Assembly (NCBI GenBank): GCA_913058335.1
Contig: CAJXPX010000003.1
Coordinates: 167,616-231,615 of the forward strand
Direction of reading: 5' to 3'
DNA length: 64,000 nucleotides
From: an uncultured Hyphomonadaceae bacterium
GTDB taxonomy: Bacteria; Pseudomonadota; Alphaproteobacteria; Caulobacterales; Maricaulaceae
A program made the translations under genes and the position numbers. Each line of letters begins with the position of its first letter. Position 1 is the stretch's first letter. The notes under the pieces are model-generated. The model did not search any database. It was given only the letters and a program-made list of their open reading frames with translations, and had not been told where the DNA came from. Shown one piece after another: positions 15,783 to 25,541 of this stretch.

Positions 15783-18587
15783 CTAGCGAGCGCTTAATGC
15801 CGCGGCGAGTTCTTCGCCTTTTTCGTCCCGCAAGGCGGCACAGAGCTCAATAGACTCAAGTGTCTGAGCGAGGCTGCGCTCATACCCGGGAATAACGGCT
15901 GCATTTTCCGTCATGAAATCACGGACTTCATCCCGGCGCTCCAGCGAACAGAAATAACCGCCAACGCTCGGCATACCGCCCTTACGGACATCCGGCACGC
16001 GGTATGTAACATATTGAGTGAAATTACCTTTAAGCCAATCCCAAGTCATGTCTCCGAACTCTTTCGACCCTAATAGACCGTAGATTACCGAATTGGATTG
16101 ACGCCCTGTCAGAGGGCCGTTCTTATCCAGAGCCAAGGCGAGAAGCTTATGCGCAACCTCATCATCCTGGGTTGACGTCAACGCGCCGAGTGCCGCGCTT
16201 TTTTCAAAGGGGGACCCATTTACAACTAAGTCAAGTAGTGGATCGTAAGCTTGTTCACCGCTGGATTTCATCGCTTCATCCAGAGCCAATCCGAGCATAT
16301 TCGGAGCGACCGCTTTTTTATCGGCTTTTTTCTTTAGCCCGAGATAGCTCTTGCCTTTCTTGGCCATGGATTTCGCGAGAGCTTCGTCTTGTCCGCGATT
16401 GACCAAAAGGCTTGCCAAAGACGGGGCAAGAAGGTTTCCTTCGACCGTGTCTTTGCCGGCAATACGGGCATATCTGTCAGAATAATTTTCCTGAACATAA
16501 CGCGCGAGGTTATCTTCCGTCCCGTCCAAATCATCCCCCATAAATCCGATAAGGGCGGTTGAGCTGGACGCAACATCATATTCCGGATGCGCCGCCAGCT
16601 TGGACATACCGTCGAGAAAAACAGAGGATTCCACCTCTCCGGCGCGGAAAGCCGCTTCCAGGCTATCCTGTAAGGTCAGAGCTTCGCGGGTATTCAGACT
16701 ATCAATATTCTGAATTAGGTTTGTCCATCCTTCACTATCCAATGTGAACCGGTAATAGCCGGAGCCATTTTCATTGAGCGTCACCCAATCCGCCACCTCG
16801 CCCACGCGTGGGGACGCAATGGTTCCGGTTCGCTCTTTAAGAAGTTCGCAGCTTTTGACAGTTTCTTCCCCATAGCCGAATTTGGCACAAACGGGAATTT
16901 GCCAAAGCTGACCCTGAGACGTTTTGGAGCCAAGCGGCGCGTAGCGTGACTGCGTTAGCATAACCGCGCTTTGAGGTTCAGTGCCATCCTCTGTTGTGGC
17001 CTCCAACTGTGTCACCTGCCCGGAAACCAGTGGCAAGCCGGGTTGGTCAACAAAGCTTTTCATAGCCGAGGCAACGTCAGGATTGCCGGAACCATCTGAA
17101 ATAGACCGGAAAAAATCATTGCCAGTGGCCACATCGTCAGCATAGCGTTTCATGTGAAGACGGACGCCATCTCGAAACGCCTCTTCCCCGACAAAGGATT
17201 CAAACATGGACAAGACTCCGCCGCCTTTGCGGTAAGTAATGCTATCAAACTGATCCATGACATTTTCAGAGCGTTCAAGTGGCTCGCGGACTTTCCGTGT
17301 TGTGGACAGCGTATCGGTGTTCATAGCGCCCAAAGCAGACTTTAGGGTGTTCCGGTCATAATTACCTTCAGGCTTCCACATTGCGGTACCTTTGTTACCG
17401 GCCCAGGTTGCAAAAGCTTCGTTCAGCCAAATGTCTTCCCACCAGACAGGCGTGACCAAATTCCCAAACCATTGATGGGCAAGCTCATGAGAATGTACAC
17501 CAGCGTAAGAGCGTTTCTGAGAAAGCGGTGGGTTCTCGCCCAGTAACAATAGGGACTCACGATAAACAATCGCCCCGGGATTTTCCATGGCGCCGAAGGC
17601 GTAATCAGGCGCGGCAATAATATCTAGCTTCTCATAAGGATAGGGCGTTCCGAAATACTCTTCGAGAGCAGCCAATATGCCCTGCGTATTCTCAAGTGCA
17701 TATTCCATATTTTTGCCTTCGCCGCGGGCAGCGATCCCGCGGAGGCGAAGATTGGTTTCGCGTATAGATGTTTTCGGCAGGGAACCGTAATCGACAACAT
17801 CCCAAGGGCCAACGCCGAAAGCGACCAGATAGGTCGGGAGCGGCCGCGTGCGGGCAAAGGTGTGATTTGTCCAAATTTCTCCGTTTACTTCAACATCTTT
17901 TGTGCCGAGTTCAGGCGTATTTGCGTAAACGACCTGATCTTTCGGGGCCATAATGGACATATTAAACGGCACTTTGAAACGGGGTTCATCAAAGCTTGGA
18001 AAGGCTTCTCGCGCGCCGAGCGGCTCAAACTGCGTGACGATATAGGCATCTTCGCCGCGGCGAACTTGGTAAGCGGAATTCAAAGCCTGATTATAAGGGG
18101 TTTCATACTCCATCACAATAACCGCCTCACCTTGCGGCAGTTCCGCTTCGGAGGTTAGATAAGCCACACCTGACGGCGCGTCTTCCAACGGCACGGCATT
18201 AAATTCGAGCGGAAAGGATTGGTCAGCGCTGTAAACAATTTTTGCGCTGGAAACGGTCATTTCCTTGGCATGAATCCAGATTTTTTGAGTAGACTCTTCT
18301 AGCTTCACATCTATGGAAACTGTCCCGCTCATACTATCGGCCTGCGGATCAATTCTGAGCTGAATATCATAAGATTCCGGCATCACGGTGTCCGGCAATT
18401 GCGCTTGCGGAATGTCGCTTGATTCGGACATTATCTGGCCTGCATCCATCATCGTATTTTCAACTTGGTCAGAAGGCTGAGTTGATGAAATTGTTGACTG
18501 GGCATAGCCCGCACCCGGCGCCAGGAGAAATCCGACAGATACCAAAGTGGCGAGAGAGAAATGTTTCAGAGATAGGCGCTGTATCAT
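15783..18587 (-). CDS. Exported M1-family zinc aminopeptidase
   Basis: A signal peptide (cleavage near GYAQS) leads a 934-aa M1 peptidase. The exopeptidase motif GAMENPGA and the zinc site HELAHQWFGNL with the third ligand in NEAFA are intact, followed by the C-terminal ERAP1-like helical domain. It should trim N-terminal residues from peptides in the periplasm, or on the cell surface if exported further. It is monocistronic and divergent from a CDF transporter. Confidence 0.93.
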   Translation of the reverse strand: MIQRLSLKHFSLATLVSVGFLLAPGAGYAQSTISSTQPSDQVENTMMDAGQIMSESSDIPQAQLPDTVMPESYDIQLRIDPQADSMSGTVSIDVKLEESTQKIWIHAKEMTVSSAKIVYSADQSFPLEFNAVPLEDAPSGVAYLTSEAELPQGEAVIVMEYETPYNQALNSAYQVRRGEDAYIVTQFEPLGAREAFPSFDEPRFKVPFNMSIMAPKDQVVYANTPELGTKDVEVNGEIWTNHTFARTRPLPTYLVAFGVGPWDVVDYGSLPKTSIRETNLRLRGIAARGEGKNMEYALENTQGILAALEEYFGTPYPYEKLDIIAAPDYAFGAMENPGAIVYRESLLLLGENPPLSQKRSYAGVHSHELAHQWFGNLVTPVWWEDIWLNEAFATWAGNKGTAMWKPEGNYDRNTLKSALGAMNTDTLSTTRKVREPLERSENVMDQFDSITYRKGGGVLSMFESFVGEEAFRDGVRLHMKRYADDVATGNDFFRSISDGSGNPDVASAMKSFVDQPGLPLVSGQVTQLEATTEDGTEPQSAVMLTQSRYAPLGSKTSQGQLWQIPVCAKFGYGEETVKSCELLKERTGTIASPRVGEVADWVTLNENGSGYYRFTLDSEGWTNLIQNIDSLNTREALTLQDSLEAAFRAGEVESSVFLDGMSKLAAHPEYDVASSSTALIGFMGDDLDGTEDNLARYVQENYSDRYARIAGKDTVEGNLLAPSLASLLVNRGQDEALAKSMAKKGKSYLGLKKKADKKAVAPNMLGLALDEAMKSSGEQAYDPLLDLVVNGSPFEKSAALGALTSTQDDEVAHKLLALALDKNGPLTGRQSNSVIYGLLGSKEFGDMTWDWLKGNFTQYVTYRVPDVRKGGMPSVGGYFCSLERRDEVRDFMTENAAVIPGYERSLAQTLESIELCAALRDEKGEELAAALSAR

Positions 18588-18752
18588 AAATGGTCCTTTG
18601 TAGATTTTCTTTCTGATAAACGATAAATCCGGTCATTGCTAGAGACTTAGTCAGAGCACTTTGAGGAATTTTTTCCTCCTTTGGACGGAGTTTCCCCATT
18701 ACATTCCATATAAACTATCGCCAGTTTAAAGGTTATGGTATAACAACACAGC

Positions 18753-19763
18753 ATGAGTATTGAACCGCAAAATTTGGACCATGGGGAGGATACACGTTTT
18801 GATCGTCCCGACCGGCGCGGACGGCCTGGACGTTTACCGCCGGAAAACTCCGCTCGAATTACGCGCCGCATTACGGCGCTAGCCGTCGGCATTGGCATTA
18901 TTTTAATGGTGGGAAAAGTCCTGCTCTGGGAAAACACCCATTCTGTGGGCGTACTGGCGTCCCTAGTGCATTCCGGTTTAGATATGTTTGGAGCCATTTC
19001 AAGCTTTATCGCTGTGCGTTTCGCCGCCAAAAGGCCGGACGGGCGATATCGTTTCGGGCGCGGAAAAGCAGAAAGTTTTTCCGCTGTGTTTCAGGTCTGC
19101 CTCATTGTTTTCGCCGCCTCTCATCTTTTGGAAGAAGTGGTCGAGCAAATTGGGACAAATCATCCGCTTACGCATTCCGGTCTCGCCATTGCAGCGATGG
19201 TTCTATTTGTCATTATTACGGGCTGGTTACTCATCGCCCAAAGCTGGGCCATCCGGGCAACAGGGTCTATCGCAATCAGAGGGGACCGCGCCCATTATAC
19301 GGCGGATATGTTTGCAAATCTTTTTGTTATTATCGGTTTGGCGATTTCCGCCTTTACGCCTTTCGTTTGGGCCGATGCCGCCGTCGGACTTTTTATGGCG
19401 CTTTGGCTTCTTTATACCGCCTACCGCGTTGCGCGCTTGGCATGGGCGCAGCTTATGGATATGGAACTGAGCGAGGAAGAGCGGTCTTTGATTATTCGGC
19501 TCGCTATGGCCGACCCGCGCGTCAGAGCCGTAACCGAGCTGCGAACCCGGGCGTCAGGGCCGCATATTCATATCCAAATGCGATTAGACCTTGATGAAAC
19601 TCTCTCGCTCTCACAGGCACATGAAATTGTTTTAAAAGCTGAAAAACGGCTTATGGGAGATTTTCAGGCAGCCGATATTCTTATTCACCCTCACCCGGTT
19701 GGATGCGGCCATTCTCATGGCAATCGGCGGTTTTTTTCCGATACCCTGCCTGAAAAACCTTAG
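18753..19763 (+). CDS. Cation diffusion facilitator (CDF) metal exporter
   Basis: The 336-aa protein has six membrane segments and a cytoplasmic ferredoxin-like C-terminal domain with metal-ligand histidines. The transport-site motifs HSGLD (TM2) and HYTAD (TM5) form the His-Asp/His-Asp set associated with zinc or cadmium in this family. The final part HPHPVGCGHSHGN adds a histidine tail. It is likely a proton-coupled Zn(II)/Cd(II) exporter of the inner membrane; metal choice is inference. Confidence 0.9.
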   Translation: MSIEPQNLDHGEDTRFDRPDRRGRPGRLPPENSARITRRITALAVGIGIILMVGKVLLWENTHSVGVLASLVHSGLDMFGAISSFIAVRFAAKRPDGRYRFGRGKAESFSAVFQVCLIVFAASHLLEEVVEQIGTNHPLTHSGLAIAAMVLFVIITGWLLIAQSWAIRATGSIAIRGDRAHYTADMFANLFVIIGLAISAFTPFVWADAAVGLFMALWLLYTAYRVARLAWAQLMDMELSEEERSLIIRLAMADPRVRAVTELRTRASGPHIHIQMRLDLDETLSLSQAHEIVLKAEKRLMGDFQAADILIHPHPVGCGHSHGNRRFFSDTLPEKP

Positions 19764-19807
19764 CTGTATTAAGTCTTCATTACCTATATTTAGTCTATCT
19801 CAAAGGG

Positions 19808-20497
19808 ATGCGTACTCTTTATCATTTCGCCCTACACCCCGCCAGCCGACAGGTGCGAATTGCGCTGGCTGAAAAAAAATTGAAGGTCCATGAAAGCCCG
19901 ATTAATCCTTGGCAATTAGATCAAGGAGATTGGAGAGAATTTGAGAAATTGACGCCGGAAGGCGTTCCACCTACCCTTATTGACGTCATCCCCGGCGGGA
20001 AAGTCGTGATAACCGGGGCGCGCGCCATATGTGAATATGCCAATGACGGATCCACGCGCCACCCATTATTGGCAGAAAATATTGTCGAGCGCGCCGAAGC
20101 GCGCCGCCTCGCAGATTGGATGGACCAAAAGTTTACGCAAGAAGTGGATGCTTTGATTTTGCATGAAAAAGTTGAAAAATCTGTCGCGGGTTTAGGGTCC
20201 GCCGATACCTCTGTTCTGCGCGAAGGCCGCGCCGCGCTCGCTCAGCATCTGGGATATTTTTGCTGGCTTCTGGATCAACGCGATTGGCTAGCCGGACGCT
20301 ATTTCAGTCTCGCTGATATTGCTGTTGCCGCGCATATTTCCTGTCTTGATTTTCTCGGCGAAATTAGTTGGCGCGATTGGCCAACTCTGAAAGACTGGTA
20401 TCAAAAGGTAAAATCGCGGCCTTCTATGCGCCCCCTTTTAAATGACCGAGTTCCTGGCTTTCGCGCCCCTCGCCACTACACCGATCTAGATTTCTAA
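19808..20497 (+). CDS. fzlA: Glutathione S-transferase-like cell-division protein, FzlA-like
   Basis: The 229-aa protein has an N-terminal thioredoxin-like GST domain (LYHFALHPASRQVRIALAEK) and a C-terminal helical domain. The tail RVPGFRAPRHYTDLDF resembles the conserved C-terminus of Caulobacter FzlA, the FtsZ-curving GST homologue needed for constriction. If correct it acts on FtsZ rather than as a detoxification enzyme. It stands 5 nt before queG, suggesting co-transcription. The alternative is a generic GST. Confidence 0.7.
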   Translation: MRTLYHFALHPASRQVRIALAEKKLKVHESPINPWQLDQGDWREFEKLTPEGVPPTLIDVIPGGKVVITGARAICEYANDGSTRHPLLAENIVERAEARRLADWMDQKFTQEVDALILHEKVEKSVAGLGSADTSVLREGRAALAQHLGYFCWLLDQRDWLAGRYFSLADIAVAAHISCLDFLGEISWRDWPTLKDWYQKVKSRPSMRPLLNDRVPGFRAPRHYTDLDF

Positions 20498-20502
20498 GCG
20501 TT

Positions 20503-21585
20503 GTGGCGTCGCAATCAGAACATAACAATACCAAAGACGCACTCACGAAAGCAAACCTTTCCAAAGCCGTTCTAAACCGGGTTCAAACGCTGGGTTTTAC
20601 AGAGCCCCATATCGTTGACCTTAACGGTTTCGGAGCTAAACCAGGAAACTATCTTAAGGAGTTCGTCGCCAAAGACCATCACGGAACGATGGCTTGGATG
20701 GAAGAAACATTAAAGCGACGATCTCATCCGCAAAACCTTTGGTCAGAGGCCAAGACGGCTATCGTTTTCGGAATGAATTACGGACCGGAGTCCGACCCTT
20801 TATTGACGCTCGAAGAGCCGGAGAGAGCCACAATTTCGGTTTATGCTCGCAACCGGGACTATCATGATGTCATGAAGGGGCGTCTTAAAGAAATTGCGGG
20901 ATTGATTGCCCGTGATACGGGCCAAGACGTTAAAATATTTGTCGACACCGCTCCTTTAATGGAAAAACCTCTCGCTGAAGCTGGAGGGTTAGGATGGCAG
21001 GGCAAACATACTAATGTCCTGAGCCGGGACTATGGATCTTGGCTTTTCATCGGCACAATATTAAGCGCGGCAGAGTTGACTGCTACACCCCCGGAAATTG
21101 ATCATTGCGGAAGCTGCCGCGCTTGTCTCGACATTTGTCCCACGAACGCCTTCCCAGCCCCGTATCAACTTGATGCGCGGCGCTGTATTTCTTACCTTAC
21201 AATTGAGCATGCCGGCCCTGTGGAAGAAGGCTTGCGAGAAAAAATGGGAAATCGAATCTATGGCTGTGATGATTGCCTCGCAATTTGCCCTTGGAACAAA
21301 TTTGCCGTTATTGGGAAAGAGACGAAACTATCGGCGCGTGATGACCTGAATGCCCCTAAATTGGCCGAGCTTGCCATGCTTGGGGAGGATGATTTTCGCG
21401 TTCATTTCTCCGGCTCTCCCATTAAACGTATCGGATGGACACGATTTCTCCGAAATGTGCTTTACGCTATAGGCAATAGCAGGCGAGCAAATCTTAAATC
21501 CGTAGCTAGAATGTATGTGAATGATGCCGATCCTGTCGTGAAAGACGCCGCGCAATGGGCCACGAAACAATTGGAAAGCGTTTAA
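20503..21585 (+). CDS. queG: Epoxyqueuosine reductase QueG
   Basis: This 360-aa cobalamin and iron-sulfur enzyme performs the last step of queuosine tRNA modification, reducing epoxyqueuosine to queuosine. Visible signatures are the catalytic region DTAPLMEKPLAEAGGLGWQG and two ferredoxin-type clusters, CGSCRACLDICP and CDDCLAICPWNKF, followed by a short HEAT-like tail. The start is GTG. It follows the fzlA-like gene with 5 nt between. Confidence 0.95.
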   Translation: MASQSEHNNTKDALTKANLSKAVLNRVQTLGFTEPHIVDLNGFGAKPGNYLKEFVAKDHHGTMAWMEETLKRRSHPQNLWSEAKTAIVFGMNYGPESDPLLTLEEPERATISVYARNRDYHDVMKGRLKEIAGLIARDTGQDVKIFVDTAPLMEKPLAEAGGLGWQGKHTNVLSRDYGSWLFIGTILSAAELTATPPEIDHCGSCRACLDICPTNAFPAPYQLDARRCISYLTIEHAGPVEEGLREKMGNRIYGCDDCLAICPWNKFAVIGKETKLSARDDLNAPKLAELAMLGEDDFRVHFSGSPIKRIGWTRFLRNVLYAIGNSRRANLKSVARMYVNDADPVVKDAAQWATKQLESV

Positions 21586-21635
21586 CCCTAACTTTCTTTA
21601 CTCGGGCAACTCTAATTAATTAGGGTTTGCTTTTT
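21584..21635 (+). terminator. Probable terminator after queG
   Basis: AACCCTAA (21584-21591) pairs with TTAGGGTT (21620-21627) and is followed by a T-rich tract. The loop is long (28 nt), so strength is uncertain. Confidence 0.45.
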
Positions 21636-21692
21636 CTTTACACCTTCCAGCTTTAATCTGCGCCGTGAGGCAAACTGGGAGGTTGCAGCGGA

Positions 21693-23078
21693 ATGGGAAA
21701 GCGGAATGCGGCACCTCTAAATTTGCGTCGGGCGGATAGACACGCCTCTATTTGGGTGCGAGGATTTTTATTAATTACACTTTTAGCCATGATCGCCGGC
21801 TTTTACTTAAGCCCTCTTGGAGCCTTCCTAAACCTTTTTGCTATCATTGCCTGGTTGAGCGTTGGCGTAGCAGCCCTGCGTCTTTTTGCGGTCAGACATT
21901 CGAAACCCTATCGGCCAAAAGCCTCTCCAGATACCAATTTTCCTTTCTATTCTGTCCTTGTCCCAATTCTTAATGAAGACAATATGGTCGGTCCTTTAAT
22001 GAACCGATTGGAACGTTTGGAATATCCAAAAGGTAAATTGGAAATTTTCCTCATTTGCGAAGAGGGTGACTCGAAAACCATCAGAGCCGTACGCTTAAAT
22101 TTACGGCCGCCCTTCCATTTGATCATCACGCCCAAAGGAACGCCTCAAACCAAGCCGCGCGCGCTCAATTACGCTCTGCAATATGCCAAGGGCGAGCTTA
22201 TTACGATTTATGACGCAGAGGATAAACCCCACCCAGAGCAACTGAAATCGGCTTGGGCGGCTTTTCTTAAGCGACCGGATTGGGCGGCGCTCCAAGCCCC
22301 ATTGGATTATTACAATAGCCAAACAAATTGGCTAACTCGGCAATTTACTCTGGAATACGCCGCGCTCTTTCATGTCTGGGTTCCCTTTCTCGCAACGCTC
22401 GGGGCACCGTTTCCTTTGGGCGGTACGTCCAATCATATCCGCCGTAACGCTTTAGAGGTCTGTAAAGGTTGGGACGCTCATAATGTTACCGAAGATGCGG
22501 ATTTAAGTTTTCGTCTAGCGGCGCTAGGCTATAAAATTGGATTTCTTGACTGCCCAACAGAAGAAGAAGCGGTCGCGAACCTTAAAGATTGGCACAAACA
22601 ACGCGCGCGTTGGATGAAAGGATATATGCAGACCTGGATGGTGCATATGCACCGCCCCTTGAGACCTTTCTCTTGGATTGGCGTCATGCGTTTTCTTACT
22701 CTTCAATTTACTTTGGGATACACATTATTGTGCGCAAGTGTCTTTACCCCTGCTGTGGTATTTGCCTTGATTTACCCTATCCTGCATTATATTTGGGGTT
22801 TCACTCTCCCCTTTTCTTTGCCGTATTTATTAGCTTTAGGACTTAGCCTGGGCGTTGGAATTCTTATCGGGATGGTAGGAGCCATAAGGGCCGGAAAGCC
22901 GGACCTCATTCTGTCCGCTTTATTCATGCCGCTTTACTGGATTTTACTTTTCTGGCCGACCGTAAGGGCCTTGATCGAGTTGTGGGCCAGCCCTTTTCAC
23001 TGGCATAAAACGCCGCATGGTGTTAGCCCGCCGCGGGAAAACAATACCAATGACCTAAGTAGCGCCCCTGCGGAGTAA
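21693..23078 (+). CDS. Processive family 2 glycosyltransferase, membrane bound
   Basis: The 461-aa protein has two N-terminal membrane spans (about residues 25-65), a cytoplasmic GT2 domain and three or four C-terminal spans (about 335-440). The catalytic set of cellulose/chitin-synthase-like enzymes is present: YDAEDKP (UDP-sugar and metal), TEDADLSFRLA (base) and KQRARWMKG (QxxRW). It probably extrudes a beta-linked polysaccharide. It lacks PilZ, so no c-di-GMP control is seen. The 71-aa membrane protein 6 nt downstream is probably co-transcribed. Confidence 0.88.
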   Translation: MGKRNAAPLNLRRADRHASIWVRGFLLITLLAMIAGFYLSPLGAFLNLFAIIAWLSVGVAALRLFAVRHSKPYRPKASPDTNFPFYSVLVPILNEDNMVGPLMNRLERLEYPKGKLEIFLICEEGDSKTIRAVRLNLRPPFHLIITPKGTPQTKPRALNYALQYAKGELITIYDAEDKPHPEQLKSAWAAFLKRPDWAALQAPLDYYNSQTNWLTRQFTLEYAALFHVWVPFLATLGAPFPLGGTSNHIRRNALEVCKGWDAHNVTEDADLSFRLAALGYKIGFLDCPTEEEAVANLKDWHKQRARWMKGYMQTWMVHMHRPLRPFSWIGVMRFLTLQFTLGYTLLCASVFTPAVVFALIYPILHYIWGFTLPFSLPYLLALGLSLGVGILIGMVGAIRAGKPDLILSALFMPLYWILLFWPTVRALIELWASPFHWHKTPHGVSPPRENNTNDLSSAPAE

Positions 23079-23084
23079 AATGCT

Positions 23085-23300
23085 ATGATCCGGACGCATG
23101 ATTTAACGATTACCCTGGTCGCCCTACTCATTTTGCTGGCGGTTGGCGCGCTAAGCTTTCGCAATCATTTCGCCGAAAAACCCTCCATCAAACCGCACCG
23201 CCTTCCCTGGATGATAATCTGTCTCGGCTGTATCGCGACAGCTTTTATGCTGATTGTACATTTGGCAAATTTAATGGGGTTTGAAACGGGACGGCGGTAA
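23085..23300 (+). CDS. Small two-span membrane protein
   Basis: The 71-aa product has two hydrophobic segments (about residues 8-25 and 44-65) joined by a basic loop. It starts 6 nt after the glycosyltransferase stop, so it is probably translated with it. No family function is recognised. A role as an accessory of the glycosyltransferase is only a contextual guess. Confidence 0.65.
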   Translation: MIRTHDLTITLVALLILLAVGALSFRNHFAEKPSIKPHRLPWMIICLGCIATAFMLIVHLANLMGFETGRR

Positions 23301-23989
23301 CATTGAAGTCAGGCAATTGTTAAATACCCTTAAGTTCAATGAATTGAGTGCTCTTTGAATTAATTTCTTCTCTAGCAAGCCAACAAACTCTAAGAAAGTT
23401 ATTCAAAAAATATTCGGCCATTTCTCTACAAACCATTTCGTTCCATCAAAAGCATAATGGTTTTCATCGACCTTAATCAGAATACCTCTATTCTCAAAAG
23501 TCACATAAAGATTTTCCGGGCAGCCTATATCATAACGCTAATACGGCTCACTTCTAAACATTTAAGAAAACCTGCTGGCAAAAGCATGTCCAAACGAGCC
23601 AAGTCGAAAAAATGACAATAGGAACTCATGGCAGAGGCAAGATGACCGACTCGCCTTACGGAGAACTTTATTAGGCTAAATGGCCTTCTTGCAATTTGGT
23701 TCGCAATTTGTGAGGTTATTAAAACCTCTGAAATCACTAAAAAGTACAACTGGCATCACAGCAACCGTTTCTAATCCATCTATATCGCTGTAGTATTCTA
23801 TAACTGTAACTTTCAATCATTCGCTTTTTCGGCGAAGATTTGTAGCCTTTATAATTTAGTCCCTAGATGCTTTGTAAATGGTGCCCTGGAGAAGACTAGC
23901 ATAATTTATTTTTACCCTAATATATCAATATCTTGCACTATTAAGAAATTTTAGGCCTACCACGCGGCCTACCAAAATGACAATTGGGG
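23301..23989. other. AT-rich intergenic stretch, no gene supported
   Basis: About 690 bp. The one minus-strand ORF here (23525-23749) has no ribosome site or recognisable sequence. The short repeat GGCCTACC occurs twice near 23953-23973. It leads into the folded element that follows. Confidence 0.4.
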
Positions 23990-24245
23990 CTTGCCGGCGG
24001 CTAGCTCTTGAGGAGTTCGTTTAAACGAACTTTCGCAACTCGGCGAAACGATGTATCACTGATTCGTCGCCGAATGGTGACCAGGGCTTTGTAACTCTGA
24101 TATTAGCGGTTGGCATCGACCGCAACGATGCCTCTCTTGACTAGGGTCGGGGAGGCTATGACGTATGTCCAGGCGGCCTTCTCGGAGGTAGCTAAAGGTC
24201 ATGGCGGCTGTCTAATATCAGCTTACAAACTCCCCGGTCACCAGG
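23990..24245 (+). ncRNA. Densely folded non-coding element before an unknown gene
   Basis: Several nested or serial inverted repeats are visible: an 18-bp perfect palindrome (24014-24031), CGGCGA/TCGCCG (24041-24046 and 24067-24072) and a 31-nt imperfect inverted repeat (24076-24106 with 24212-24242). Inside the long repeat are GGCATCG/CGATGCC and CCTCTC/GGGAGG hairpins. The stretch is GC-richer than its flanks and ends 24 nt before the next start codon. It could be a structured RNA, a leader control element or a mobile-element remnant. Strand is assumed from the downstream gene. Confidence 0.5.
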
Positions 24246-24269
24246 CGGATCGCAACCTGGAGAAAACAA

Positions 24270-24800
24270 ATGCCGAAAAGAATTGATAGTGAATTGTCTA
24301 GCGTCGAACGCGCAAGACTTCGTAAAACCTATGGAGCAGAGAGTACTGAGGAATACCAAATGGTCTTGTCCCTCCTTGGTATGATAGTCCATCAGTACGA
24401 GCAGTATGGTGTCATCAACCTGCCTCACGCCATGATACTGTTACAGGTGGGTTTTCTCGATTTCTGGAATTATGAACGTGATGACCAAGTCGCAGAATTT
24501 GAAGTGGTCGAAATCACCCCTCGTTTTCTTAGAGCGATGAGAAAGGTGTATAACGAAACGGTAGGCTCAGAGCCGAATATCAATATTTCCGCTGAGCCTG
24601 ATCCCTACCTGAGAGATTTCGATGAGTTTGGCGATATCGCAGAGGATAATCCCAAATACCGAGACACCCCCAAATATGCTGCTTGGGGTGAAAGCTGCTT
24701 TTTAATGACCAAAGAGCGATTAGATCGAGAAATTAACTCAGGGGACTGGAACAGACTTTTGCATCGGACCCCTTATCGTCCAATGAAACTTAGTAGCTGA
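24270..24800 (+). CDS. Unknown 176-aa soluble protein
   Basis: GGAG lies shortly before the ATG. The protein is predicted soluble, with a helical N-terminal half (LSSVERARLRKTYGAE) and an acidic C-terminal half rich in Asp, Pro and Tyr. I recognise no domain or catalytic motif. It stands alone behind the folded element at 23990-24245, with no neighbour on its strand for 5 kb, which resembles a small accessory module. No function is proposed. Confidence 0.6.
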   Translation: MPKRIDSELSSVERARLRKTYGAESTEEYQMVLSLLGMIVHQYEQYGVINLPHAMILLQVGFLDFWNYERDDQVAEFEVVEITPRFLRAMRKVYNETVGSEPNINISAEPDPYLRDFDEFGDIAEDNPKYRDTPKYAAWGESCFLMTKERLDREINSGDWNRLLHRTPYRPMKLSS

Positions 24801-25541
24801 AGCCATTAAAGCAATCGAAATACAGTAACCTCACTAAAGGAGATTTTTAACCAAAATGTGAAAAATGTTTTCCATTACTTGGGTTTCGGGTTTGCTTTGC
24901 AACAAAAAGGGGTTCGTAACCAAATGTGTTTTTATGCCCGCCAGTCACTACCACAAAGCCTTTTATATTAATATGTTTTTGATAGTTTTCTGAGTAAATT
25001 ATTTGATGGTACGCCGCTACAGTGGGAAGGTAAGTAGCAAAATTTATATCGCAAACAATTGCGTAACATTCGTTTGGCGAACAGCACCAGAGTTTGACTA
25101 AACTGAGTAAAATTCTAACCTGAATGTCAATATAATTTGCCCCCCACATCGTGAAAGACGCAGTAAACTCTACCAAATTGTCGACCCACATTTAAGAGAC
25201 TAAACCCATGGTCCATTTCTAATGTAGCAACGTTCTAATTAAGGGATGGCGCGAGATTAGACTAGTCAATCAAACCGGTTTTGCGCCGTTCTTCGAGAAA
25301 CGTTAAGAATTTCAGTCAACTCGGGAGTGGTCACTCAACTATCCCCATGAGGTAACGCAATCGCCTAAGTGTCAAATTTACTATGAATACTGAGCGGGTA
25401 GATTCTCTGCTAACCAACCAACGAAAAACTCTTCACATTGCACAGTATTCGCGAGCTTAAAGAGATGGAACCTTCCTCAACAACGGCACGATTTAGGGGA
25501 ACATCAAACTGCGTACTAGAAAAGAAAAGGCTTTCTCTACG
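24801..25541. other. Intergenic stretch with one doubtful ORF
   Basis: About 740 bp. A minus-strand frame of 114 codons (24847-25191) is open but has no ribosome site, an odd composition and no family resemblance, so I do not call it a gene. No strong repeats were seen. Confidence 0.4.

Noticed and set aside
23990..24245. Integron attC site or insertion-sequence ends
   Set aside because: No GTTRRRY/RYYYAAC core pair was found at the ends of the fold, no integron integrase is present, and no transposase frame lies between the arms.
24847..25191. 114-codon minus-strand ORF
   Set aside because: No ribosome site, unusual composition and no family resemblance; left as a doubtful frame.
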